DNA from: Bombyx mori
Lineage: Eukaryota > Arthropoda > Insecta > Lepidoptera > Bombycidae
Reading direction: 5' to 3'
Length of the DNA stretch: 64,000 nt
Assembly: GCF_030269925.1 (NCBI RefSeq)
Contig: NC_085111.1
Span: 992,001-1,056,000, forward strand
The notes under the pieces are model-generated. The model saw nothing but the letters and a program-made list of their open reading frames with translations, had not been told where the DNA came from and did not search any database. A program made the position numbers and the translations under genes. The first letter of the stretch is position 1. Each line of letters opens with the position of its first letter. Shown one piece after another: positions 1-11,600 of this stretch.

Positions 1-54
1 ATCACAGTGTAGACTGAGATATAATCACACAGTATAGGATCTTCAGGTAAAAGT

Positions 55-147
55 TTAAGCCCAGTAGGTAGATGCTTTCAGCTTTAGCACTTCGTTGCGG
101 CTAATAGGATTCATCCATGTCTGTATGTCATCAACATCTAGATATAC
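55..147 (-). CDS. Possible last coding exon of an unknown minus-strand gene
   Basis: Read on the minus strand, a good acceptor (pyrimidine-rich tract then TTTAG) at 148-150 is followed by 30 open codons and a TAA stop at 55-57. The peptide starts VYLDVDDIQTW and ends KASTYWA. I do not recognise the family. Upstream exons should lie to the right, but none was found in 148-1986, so the gene would have to be nested with, or antisense to, the caveolin gene. Thirty open codons can occur by chance, so this is a weak call. Confidence 0.25.
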   Translation of the reverse strand, partial: VYLDVDDIQTWMNPISRNEVLKLKASTYWA

Positions 148-679
148 CTAAACAGAAAAAGACAAAACAGTTGGGCACCATTTTCTTTTAAGTATACACA
201 TAAATACATATATAATGATATGGAGTATATCAAAATGAATAATCAATATAGCCTTAATTGTGTTTTCTGTGATATAATAAGTAAAAAACATTTAAAGCCC
301 TTAATCTCTTTTAAAATTAATATTAAAAACTAAATAATAAACAGTATTAATAAACTATACAAAACTGAGCTCTCTTTTTTAGTGAATGACAGACTTCACT
401 CCATGACAAAAGTCCTTTTAAAAAACTAAAGAGTTTTAAATGATAAAGGTTTTTCTTTATACATATATCACTTTTTTTTTTGTTTTGTTCAGTTTAATTT
501 CATTATTAAAACAATATTTTTTTGTTTTCAGAATCAGTTATATCAAAAAATATTAGTTAAAATGAATTTAAAATTTTAGATTTCAGTGATTACGGCCGCT
601 TGGCTTGAGGTCAAAATCTCAATTCTAATATAAGTTTCATTAATGTAATGTTTTTTGTACGACAGTTCTTCATAATATA

Positions 680-772
680 ATACGTAAGGTTTGAGCCCCG
701 TAAGCTCCTAACCTACTGGTTAAGGTTACGCTAAAATGGTCTCTCATGACCATCAGGTTAGGTATGAAAAAA
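680..772 (+). repeat. 3' tail of an interspersed repeat (family C)
   Basis: The segment has a GAGCCCCGTAAGCTC block, a phrase like 'gttacgctaaaatggtctctc', and an A-rich end. It matches the 3' part of the repeats at 11085-11300, 43505-43690 and 58290-58490, which open with a GTTTCTCGCCGGATCTTCTC block. Only the tail remains here. Confidence 0.5.
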
Positions 773-1759
773 AAAACAGTCTGATACTAGAGTTTGCATG
801 TCCGAAACTAAACTACTAATACGTAAAGCAGGTAAAACCTTTTGATAATGTAATTAAGTTGTTTTAGGTACGATAGTTTGATCAGCGTCAGATAACAAAG
901 TCTCCGTCGCCCTTATTACGCGCACTGGTGAGCTTCAACTACCAATAAAGATTGAGCCGTTGAAATGATTAACTCATTCACCGATCTCAGGCTTTACAAA
1001 TATTGGTACCTACTAAACAGGTACTACGACCTTATAACATTGACACACTAACACGCAAAAACTAATCGACTTTCCCTCAATCAAGAATTCAATTCACTCA
1101 GTCAAATAGGGTGCAAAGCGATTTCGCGTGAATACTTCGGGGCTGGGCCAATCAGTTTATAGTGCCGGTATTTCGATGGATCATTCGCATTCTTCATTCC
1201 GTGCTCATTCTTTTAAATATTGAAGGCTACAATATTTTAAGTAATGAAACCTTGTGGAAATTGAAAACAGTAATCTAAAACAATTTAATTTTGTTATTAT
1301 ATAGGAAGTCGAATGTCTTAGACGAAAAAAAATTTTTTTTTCTGTCGTCCATCCATGACCACGGTAACTGTAACAAAACAATATTCTCAAATGTATTTTA
1401 TTTATAGTATTTAAGTAATTATGAGAGTTCGCTAATTATTATAATAAGTCCCTAGTTAGGGAATGATGCAAAAAGCAATCATTCTTGAAACGGCGCATAT
1501 GGTGGGGAATGTCTACCAGTGGTCTACGACACCAACCACCAACGACTCTATATTCTTTGTACGGTATCTTTGAAAAATATTTTTAATCGATCTTAATTTA
1601 GTAAATATATTGATGGAATCTCTGGCGGGAATGCGTGGACCGAGGCTGTGTGAACTGTTTTATTTTGTTAATTTAAATTTTCTTCAGATAAACGTGAATG
1701 ATGAAACTGTTTAGCGTCTTTGAAAGGCCACAAATGTGGTAAAATGAGACAAAGCCGCT
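773..1759. other. AT-rich stretch without a recognised gene
   Basis: No exon with good splice sites and protein-like content was found on either strand. The 860-1010 part has a mixed-composition block that looks like old repeat DNA. The missing 5' exon or exons of the caveolin could be here or off the left edge; I could not place them. Confidence 0.4.
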
Positions 1760-1888
1760 GGACACGGCTTCTCGAATTCTTCAGCTGCTTTGCTCTGCCC
1801 CTGGTATTACTGACGTCCATAAGCGACGATAACCACTCACCATCAGGGGGGCTGTGAGTCCGTCCTCCCACCTAAGCAATAAAAAAAA
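1760..1888 (+). repeat. Composite retroelement tail
   Basis: The segment starts like the family B tail (TTTGCTCTGCCCCTGG, CCACTCACCATCAG) but ends like the SINE tail (GGCTGTGAGTCCGTC, CTAAGCAATAAA plus A-run). It looks like a chimera of two element ends, or a recombination product. Confidence 0.5.
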
Positions 1889-1986
1889 ATCACCCGATTG
1901 AGTGCGGCGACGAGATCGTCTAGTTGTATCTGTTTGAAATTATTTTGTTTATTTCAATTATAAATATATGTAATTTTAAATTACAG

Positions 1987-4923
1987 ATAGTATGGGATGA
2001 TATAATAGGCGAGCCGGAAGGCGTACGTAGTCCGGAATGCGCTTGGCAACTCAGCCACGTGTGCTTCAGACAAGCCAGGAACTGCTGCTACACTTTGCTT
2101 GCTGTGCTGATTGCCCCTCCGTGTGCCCTGCTCCTCGGCTGTGGGTGCGCGTGTTTAGCATTTGAAGTAAGTACCCACACATACAAGGTGTAAAGCCGGA
2201 TCTTCTCGGCGGGTCGCGATTCCTTCGGAGGCTCTCGGGACGCTGTTAGCTAGTCCCTCCCCTCCTGGCTAAGCCTTTGCTCGCACACCGGCCCTGGTTA
2301 AACTGGAAATGCCTCAGGGCAACCAGTAATCCTTCAATCATAAAAAAAACAAGGTGTAGGGGAAATTCTAGGGGGTATTTTACGTTAGTTAAGAAAAATT
2401 ACTACACCCTGTACATCACTAAATCAATTAACTAATGTGCAAGTAACTATGTACCACTTTCCAATTAACTGTTCTTTTCAATCATCTTATCTACTCCTTT
2501 TATTTCCCACTTCCTTAATTTACTCCTATCCACTGTATTAAGGAGGGCGTGTTTTGAAATCGAGATTAGTATTACCATCGAGATGGTATGATGGTCGAAC
2601 CTTCCTGTCATGAACCTTTCTGCCCATACATTATTGGTTGTAGACCTTCTTGTGAGACCCCACATGTAGGGACCACCGTCCTGATTACTTCAACCGTGAA
2701 GTAGTAATGTATTCTAGTCTGAGGGGTGGGGCAGACGTCATACTGTAAATGCAATTGAGACTTCGAGCTTATGTCTCAAAGTGGATGGCGGTATTCATGT
2801 TGTAATTCTATAGGCTCCAGTAACCACTTAACAACCAGCGAGCCGTTAACTCATGTAACCTTCTATGCAATAAAAAAAATAATAATATAGTCATTGCAGG
2901 ATTGTTTCCTATTTTTAATACGTTTTTAATAGCTACATACGTATGTACCTAGTCAGGTCATAAATTCTGTCACATGTTTAATGTAAAATAATTGAAACAA
3001 GTTTATTCATTATGTAACCATTCATATACCAAAATGAACTTAACAAAACATAGATTCTTATGACACTAAAGTTTATTCAAAATGACCTCCGTGATTTTGA
3101 ATACAGGCCTTCAATCTGCGCGGCCAGTCGTCTATCGCAGCACGAACGAGGTCCATGTCAATATCGGTGGCTGCCTTAATCAAGGATGTCTTGAGTGACT
3201 CCAAATTGGGATGAGGCTTTGAGCACGCCTTTTCCTCCAAGTGTTGCCATATCTTGTAATCTAACGGATTCAAATCTGGACTGGAGGAGGGCCAGTCTTC
3301 GTGCCGGATGAAGTCGATTTCACGCGCCGCCAGCCAGTCTTGTGTGATCTTCGCTTTATGAGCTGGCGCCGAATCTTGTTGGAATACCCAGTGCCTGTTA
3401 TTGAACATGGTATGAGAAACAGGTTCCACAAGGTTCGTCAGGACTGTATTTTGATACCCAACTGCATTCGTTTTTACACCTTTCTCACAAAAATGTACCT
3501 CTGTAAAGCCCCAATCAGAAACTCCCAACCATACCATGAGCGAGGATGGAAAATGACCTCGTTGGAGACGCGGAATACGTTTGCTCGCTTCTTCACTACT
3601 GTGTGCGTACACTTTATCATTTTGTTTGTTGTAGCTCTCTCCTACGGTAAAAATTTTTTCATCCGAAAAAAGAATTTCCCGATATTTTTTTCCCGCGTAC
3701 CGCTTCAACAAAGCGCGGCATCTCTGCAGTCTCAGGTCCATTAGACGAGCATTCAAACGATGTCTTGTTTTTCTTCGATATGACCGAAGCCCTAAGTCTT
3801 CATTTAACCTTTTCACCGTGGTTCTGCTTAACCCCATCTGAAGGGCCAACAGTTTCTGCTTACGTTTGGGATTTCTTTGAATTCGCGCCTTCACAGCTTT
3901 TATCACTGCTGGAGTCCTAACAGACCGAGGGCGACCACTTCTTGACCTGTCATCTACACTAGAGTCTTCATTGTATCGTTTGATGGTACGATAAACGAAT
4001 CTTTTGGTTATATTCAAAATTTTCTGTATGTTAAAAATTTTGAATTGGCGCGTAACCGCAACGATGCAACGCAATAACTGCAACACGGTCTTCTTTAAGC
4101 GTCCTCTCCATATTTAAAAATGAGTAAAGTTCTAAAAGTATACATTTTTATTTTCATGAACAATTCGAAATTCGAATTCAATAAACTTTTTTGTGGCCAG
4201 CATTCTAAAAGAAAAGTTTTTACTGTGTGACAATACTTATGACCTGACTAGGTATATATTGGTAGTATGTATCGGAATCTTTGAACATGATTTTGAACCC
4301 CTTTAAAACGTCGGATTAACTCAAAATTTGGCGTATTTAACAGGGACCGATGATAATTCTTATTTTTAAGCAGTTAGACCCGTTATTTACTTTCGGCAGT
4401 CAAAACAACATATTCATTTGAGCGCCTTCTTTTTTTTCACTTAGATTAAATTTGAAAATGTTGTATTTGCCTGGATGTACATTAATGAATAATTTATAAT
4501 AATTAATGCTATTTAAAATAAAAAATGAAAAATAAATAATAATAATAAAAAAGCGTAGGTTGGTCTTTTAAATATATTATCAAAATGATAATCCTTCTAC
4601 TCAGATCTGTCAATAAAATATTTGACACCGTGCATCCCACGCTTTTTTTACAATTTTTTTTTAGTTAAGTTTCTTTAGAATACCTGTTTTTTAGTTTTTG
4701 TTTTAATTATTATTTATTTTAAAATGCTTTACAGCAAATTTGGTGTACCGCTCCGTGCTTGCGCTCGCTGAAGATATACTGCGCGTCGTTACGCACTATG
4801 GTGCAGGCGTGCATGGCTGCGACAGTGCAGCCCGCAGCGGAAGCCGTCGGCCATGTTTGTGGTCACGTTCGCGTCAACTTCCGCCGAGACGCAGCCGAAG
4901 ATCGCGATTTACTGATCGTATAG
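1987..4923 (+). CDS. Caveolin (3' part; two coding exons)
   Basis: Caveolins are hairpin-anchored membrane scaffold proteins that form oligomers and shape caveolae. Exons are 1987-2166 and 4735-4923 (TAG stop at 4921-4923), joined in phase 0 by TTACAG/GTAAGT and TTTACAG signals, giving 122 residues. Visible landmarks are WDDIIGEPEGV, matching the caveolin signature FEDVIAEP; a hydrophobic hairpin segment rich in A, L and C (LLAVLIAPPCALLLGCG); then QIWCTAPCLRSL, matching HIWxxxPCxKS of vertebrate caveolins; and a C-terminal tail with palmitoylation-type cysteines. The C-terminal VRVNFRRD matches VRINLQKE. The N-terminal exon is not identified. The 2.6 kb intron carries a SINE and a mariner. 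Vertebrate caveolin-1 has 178 residues, so roughly a third is missing. The family call is firm; the paralogue is not. Confidence 0.85.
2192..2352 (+). repeat. Interspersed repeat, family C variant
   Basis: The repeat has GCCGGATCTTCTC, a GCGGGTCGCGATTC block, 'ctcccctcctggctaagcc' and an A-run end. The same variant is at 15115-15352. It lies in the caveolin intron, 26 bases after the exon donor. Confidence 0.6.
2640..2878 (+). mobile_element. Bm1-like SINE, diverged
   Basis: It has the SINE order of blocks: CTTCTTGTGAGACCCC, ACCACCGTCCTGA, GTGAAGTAGTAATG, GGGTGGGGCAG, CTCCAGTAACCACTTAACA, and a GCAATAAAAAAA tail. The head is missing and the body is diverged. Confidence 0.75.
2948..4252 (-). 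mobile_element. DD37D mariner-like element, full length
   Basis: Terminal inverted repeats start CCTAGTCAGGTCATAA at 2948 and, reversed, end at 4252. They match over about 30 bases with a few differences, and both ends are flanked by TA, the target duplicated by mariner/Tc1 elements. The 1305-base length suits a single-gene mariner. It lies in the caveolin intron with its transposase antisense to the gene. Confidence 0.9.
3073..4111 (-). pseudogene. DD37D (maT-type) transposase with an N-terminal frameshift
   Basis: The protein has an N-terminal helix-turn-helix region (around ITKRFVYRTIKRYNE, then a GRPRSVRTP hook-like motif) and a DDE/D catalytic core: ILFSDEKIFTV, then HWVFQQDSAPAH, then [13 protein letters not shown] count 37 residues between the second and third catalytic Asp, the DD37D class of mariner-like elements. 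One open frame covers 4086 to 3073 but has no ATG at its start. The likely ATG is at 4111-4109 in a different frame that stops after about 26 codons, near 4031. A one-base indel near 4033-4050 would explain this. All three catalytic residues are intact. It is probably recent but inactive. Confidence 0.88.
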
Positions 4924-5259
4924 TTACAACCAATAATTACAGACAATTAATTTTTATATCAAGTAAATATGGTCTTCTACTACCATATTCTACCATATTA
5001 TGTAGTATGTAAAATATCAAACATAATAATAGATTACAATAAAAATATATCTTAGATTAAAAAAAAAACAACAACGGCTTATATTATTTTTAAGATGCAA
5101 CTGATGCAACAAAATTTCTTAGTTATCGCACCTGAAGTGCCTTCCTAGAATAAAAGTATAATGGTAATCTTAGTATAATTGTAAAGCAGTTGTGGTATTT
5201 GTGATTTTGAAATGCACTAACTATACTAAATGATCTCATATGCTAACATGTAACATCTT

Positions 5260-5277
5260 AATAAATCTTTGAATAAA
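5260..5277 (+). promoter_or_regulatory. Tandem AATAAA poly(A) signals, probably of the caveolin gene
   Basis: AATAAA occurs at 5260-5265 and 5272-5277, about 340 bases after the caveolin stop and 390 bases before the MSH5 start codon. A second good signal so close supports a real 3' end here. Confidence 0.5.
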
Positions 5278-5664
5278 CTTATTATTATTGTATTGTTTTC
5301 AACCTATTTATACCAATATTATGACATAAAACTACATTAAGCTTCTTGCCGTTTTTCTCTGTTGTGTAAGTACATTGCGTATGACGCGTGATGCATGACG
5401 ATTCCAGACGATCAAGAATATCTACTCTTCGTATGTCGTAGACGTATGGCAGATGTCAAGGCCTACCTGAATTAAACACACTAAAATTATAAAAACTTTT
5501 TTAAGAAAAAAAAAAGAAACCTTGTTTAATAATTCCTTTGCCGACTTTGCCATAAAATACATTTAAGAACATTCATCTGTTTTGGCGGGAAACTGCAATT
5601 TCATTTTAGTCTTGACAGAGACGTGATTAAAATCTCTGTTATTTATTTTTATTATAACCCTAAA

Positions 5665-8600
5665 ATGAACGTAGAAAGTATTTCATCATTTGCAGAAAAC
5701 ACAAGCTGTAATAGTGTATTGAACAAAAAAGATGAACATTTTATCATATCGACTTGTCGAAGGTTAGTAAATTCTAAATTTAGCTATGCACTCAAAGTAT
5801 CAACTAATGAGTACTATTTAAAAGAAAATTATATGATTTTACTGACTGGAAACATAAATCAGCTAACAACCCAAAAGACGCGATCTTTCATTTGAATTTT
5901 CAGTTACTGTATGAGGTATGCGCGACATGTTTTGTGTGGACATTTTGATGTTTGGGATTGGTATAAATATCTGACATCACTAATTTCATGTTATCTTACA
6001 GAAATACTAATATGACGATGACTCCAAATCACAACGCTTTAAAGAATCCAGACGAGTCTACCGAAGATACTGATGCTGAAGAGGTAACAGTTTATTTAAT
6101 TTCATCGTATTCGATGAAACTTAAACTTTAAATATAAAGTATCTTAAAAAATAAATTTAATCGTCAATAATGAAAAGAGAATCTTCCTGTTCACATCTAT
6201 TATTCAATCAAATCTCTTATCAAATTCTCTGTGTGTATGATTTTTTAGACCTATCTCTTTGAGTACTGTACTGGATCTAGATTAGATTCTCCGTAGAAAT
6301 CGGTATTATTGTTCAAAATGGCATCAAGCTCTCTGTGCTGTTATTTTTGTATATAAGTTTTGAATACTCATGATATGAGAGGAGATCTTAACTTGCGAGT
6401 GATTGAATGTAGGACATTTTAAATTTTTCTATACCAAAATCAAAGAAAAAAGTATTTAAAATTTGATGAAAACGTGATTGATTTTTAAAATCCTTTACGT
6501 CAGTTAAGTATTTATTGATATTTTTTATTGATTTTTTGGTTCTGTGGTAGTATAACATACTCTGGATTTAACTCTTTTAAAACTAATTTTTATTCGCTTA
6601 GAAATTGTTGGTGGTGTACTTTCGATCCGGAAAGATCGGAGCCGCTTACTACGTTCTTCAAACTGGAGAGGTATGCACCTGAGCCATAGAATGTATTAGC
6701 TAAATGTAGGTATTAAAAATATTTATGTCTAAAAATAGCGTGAAAACGAAGCTTGATTTGAACAGATCGAATGTAGCGGGGTGTACTTGCATATCGATGA
6801 TACAACTCTCAGAACTCTCATCTAAGCAATAAGAGAAATAAAAAAAGAACTCCAAAATAACTTGTCATAAGAATTGGTGGTGCGCGGTGGTACGTCTTGT
6901 GAGTCCGTTCGGGTAGGTACCACCACCCTGTCTATTTCTACCGTGAAGCAGTAATGCATTTCGGTTTGAAGGGCGGGGCAGCCGTTATACTGTAAACAAT
7001 TGAGACGTTGGAGCTCATATCTCGAGGTGGGTGGCGGCAATAATGTTTTTTTCGATATCTGGGAGCTCCGGTAACCACTTAACACCAGCGGACCCGTGAG
7101 CTCGCACCCATATTAGCAAATCACTAAGCTTTGTTCTGAACTTGTTACACTCCTACTGTTAAATATTTACAAGATTCGTTTGAAGTATTACGAATATAGT
7201 CTTTTGACAGGTCAATGACATGTCCTTTTTACTAGTTATATAATTAGTTGCTGAAGCATTGAATAGGAAAATCACTTTTGTATTTAATTACTAAGCTCAA
7301 GATTCTCAAGAGAAACACCCCTTCTGAATTACACAGTTAATGTTTCATTTTCTAATCATAAACACTCCAAGCTATAGGGAGTCAATGAATTGTAATTATA
7401 ACGTACATATTATTATGATGTCACAGTCAAACTATAAACGCTTATGCAAAGTTGAATATGTAAAATGTTGCATATATTTCCTTTCAAACAATCACCAGCT
7501 TTTTATCTTGGAAGAAATTGTCGATCGTCCCCCAGAGTTCCAAATGTTCTCCAACTTATTCAGACAAGTTGAACCCTTCATGATATTGTTGGACGGCAAA
7601 AACCAAAGTTCCTTTGTACAACTGGTCAAAACCATCGTTTTCAAAAACGATGCCAATGATTTGGGCAGATGTAAGCTGGTGTTTTTGTCTGCGAAGGAAT
7701 ATAGTAAGTTTAATAAAATATTATAATATAATGTGGTAGTAATTTTTTTTTATTGCCCGTGTAGGCAGACGAGCATACGGCACAACTGATGGTGAGTGGT
7801 TACCGTCACCCATGGACTTCAGAATGCCAGGGGCAGAGCCAAACCGCTGCCTACCGCTAAGTACTCTTTACAAGCCTCGTTTGAAGAAAGACATGTCAAA
7901 GCGCTCGGAAAAAGCCGTGGAGGGGAGCTCATTCTAAAGCCGGAAAAAGCCCTCTGGAAACGCACTGTGGATGACCGCAGTGGCTCCAGGTAGTATGTAT
8001 GAACTCTACTCCGGTGGCGGGCGATACGATGGTAAAAACGTTAAAAAAAATTGTACAATAGTATTTGCGTAAAAGTGAAACACGTAATACTGGCGTAATT
8101 CTAAATAAACAGCGAGTTCTAGACTGGGCACGCCCCACTAGAAATACATTTAGTCTGAAGCAATAGAAATGTGGCTATAAATATATCTAAATTACAAAAT
8201 AAGTCATAACTTAATTCACAATGGCGAAAATTTGCTGACGATGAAAATTAGTTGATTGACGTAAAGCTTACCATAAAATGTAATGTGGCATCCAAAATGA
8301 TTGCAATTTACATCCAAACCTTTACCAATTTCCGGAAATAAATAACCGAGATATAGTGATGCCTCCACCGTCACCGATGATTTGCCCAACTATCATCTAT
8401 GTAACACATTTAAAAGATATTTAATGTCTTATTGGTATGGCTGTATTAGTTTCTTCCGTTTGTCCAAGACTACGAAGCCTGCAAACGGCGTATCCTCAAC
8501 CTGTCCCTCCCGCGCGAGCCCCCACACTGCACAGAGGAGGAACGCACCCTCTTCCTCCGGACCGTCGTAGATTTTAGTCAAACACAGACAGTTCACTCAC

Positions 8601-11600
8601 TCGGTGCCTTACTACGGTATTTGGACCTACATTGGAGCTCTTTGAATGTGGGCTTACACAACAACCCGCAATTTTTAAGTTTGCGTACAATCTCTTTGTA
8701 AGTTAATCTCGTTTGTATTTATTTATACTCATGAGAGCGCACAATGTTACATTTTAGCTGCGTCATGCTATACTTTAGTTAGAGATCGGCGTCCCAAGAG
8801 CACTTAATTATTTGGGGATTTAATGACGAAGGGAAGATCTTCCACCGAGCGGGTAATATTGCTCGGTAGACCGGCGGCCCAAATGTTATTGTTCGGAACT
8901 TGTACATATATCTTATATTATCTTGAAAATGTTCTCGACGCAAAAATTAAAAATCGACAAAGTCAAAGATGAAAAGAAGTGTTGTCGCACCATTCCTTAG
9001 TATTAACCCTTTGATTGCTATGTAGGTCACTAGTGCCCTATGTGACGCATTTCTGTTGTTACTAAGGCGTCCGCATATCTAGTAGACTCTGTGGAAAGAC
9101 GAATCCGAAGATACTAAGATTGAATCTAGTTTCAAGAGCCCTAAAAGACTAAAATATACATTAAAAACAAAAGAGGGTAAAGTTCGGCAATCCATCCGCT
9201 TAGTAACCGAAATCGACATAACTATTTCAGTGCGCCGCGTAGGGCACCGGTGACCTACCTGGCAGCCAATGTGTTAATATCATATTTACACAATTGACCA
9301 AATAACGTCATATTAAAAGATTAAGTATCATATCTCCAAGCCTATTATTTTAAATATGATCACACTAGACGCGACATAGTAACGATCGACGACGACACAT
9401 ACCGCGGCCTGCAGATCTTCAGTACCATCTCACATCCCAGCAATTTCAAGAGAGGCGTCCAGGGAAGCAACAGGGAAGGGCTTAGCTTGTTTCATCTGTT
9501 TAGTAGGTGCTGCTCGAAGGTGGGACAAAGCAAAATGAGGTCAGATATTTATCTTATTTAAGGTTAGGTTTAGGTTAGTGATAATGAAATATAGAACATA
9601 ACTTCATAACTTGTTACGCTATTACAAAATCAACAGGTTAACCGGATATATACATCATCATTCTCCTGCCCTTCTCCCAGTCACCTGGGGTCGGCGCAAT
9701 ATGTTTTCTCCTTCCGAAGATATACATATATAAAGTTCTGCCGTTGTACCCGCATCGCGCAAAGACTTCTAGATAAATTCCCATACGTTTATTTTTTGTT
9801 TCTCCTCATAGACGCTTGATACTTAGTAAAATAAAAAATAAAGAACTCTTCATTTCATATGCATAAAGTATAAAGTAATTATAGTAACAGAAGGTTATTG
9901 GCCTTAAAACAAACAAGCAACCAACCAACCAGACAACCAACGAGGTAGACCGACGATACGGTCAAAACGGCTGGTAGGGACTGGATGCGAAAGGCAAGAG
10001 ACCGACAAGAGTGGGGTGGATTTGAAGAGACCTACACTCAGCCTTGGGTGGGCAAAAGGATTGAAGAAAAGAAGAGATAGTAACAGAAATCGTAACAATA
10101 ACTTCAGTGCCTTCAGCCACGTAGGGCACCGGGGACCTACATGGCAGTCAAAAGGTTAAATCATAAAAGTGCGTTCGAACCACGTTTACAACACCGATTT
10201 TTTTTTGTTGCGAAGAAAAAAAGTCAAGTTAGCTAGACTAGGCTAGAGAGAGTTCGCTGATCATCAATTGTCAAACTGTTTTCTTTCGACAATATCTAGG
10301 GTTCTGATGCAGCATCCGAGCAGGGATATAGCGGAGTTGCGCCGCCGCCAAGAAGTCGTGGCCTACTTCTTACGATCACAGAATGATCCTTTAATGAGGA
10401 ATATCTGTTCTGCGCTAAGGTTCATTAGGAATGTTAATGTTAGTCCTTTTTTTATCGCAAAGTTTATTTGACGTGAAAAAATCTCAGGATAAATTAGAAT
10501 ACTGTCGTGATATATATATAAACATCTTGATTGTAGACACGAATATATATGGTCTTGACTTTTAAAACTAATTGATCCATGTATTACTGATAATTAACTA
10601 TCTTTGCGGCCATTTTATGGATACGATTTCTTTTATGGGATATCATCTATCCATGAATTTTTGACTACTGTTATTAATTTGACGTGGAGATACTTCAATC
10701 AAGGTTTATTCATATACTGTTTAACAATATTGTTTTATAATCGGCTTTACAAAGTCTACATATTTCAGGGTATTTTAGCCAAAGTTAAGGCACTTTCAGC
10801 AAAACCGTATCAATGGAAATCTTTGTACAACGTAAGCATAAACATATACAGCAACTATGTACCTTCAATATTTGTTTTTAAAACTCTATAACCCGTCATC
10901 AGACGCTGTATAACGCGGTGCTGATATGCGAGATGTGTGAGAACGCCGGAAAATCCAGTTCTTTTTTAGAGCAGCTTGCCTCATGCGATAATAAGAAACT
11001 TTATGAGGTCAGAATTTAAATAGTATTTAAATAATCAATAACCTGTTATTGTTGTTGTATACCATACGAGTATATGTGTGGAGGAGCTCACGGCTAAAGA
11101 TCCCATGGAGACAGCCCACTGAGTTTCTCGCCGGATCTTCTCAGTGGGTTGCGATTCCGATCCGGTGGTAGATTCTGCGAAGCACTGCTAGGGCTAGGGC
11201 TGGCTAGCAATTTCTCTCAGGTTGAGCCCATGAGCTCACCTACTCGTCCGCGTGAAGTTGGAATAACCTCTTAGGCAACCAAGGTGGGGCAAGGTAGCGA
11301 ATAAGTTGTACAAAAACAAGCTAGGACACCAATGTCAGTACCGTCAACAACATATAAGACAAATGGTCGAAATCTGACCTACATGACTTTATAATTTATT
11401 AAAATAAACTTTATCAAGGTAGGTACATTTTTGAATTAGTAATGAAAATGATATAATAGTATAATGAAATCAATTGGATATTTTTGTATTTATACCAGAT
11501 GGCCCTATACATGAATCGCATTATAGACTTCGATCAGTCTAAAACTGAAGGAAAGTTCACTGTAAAATCCGGCGTGGATCCTGAATTAGATCGAAGTAAG

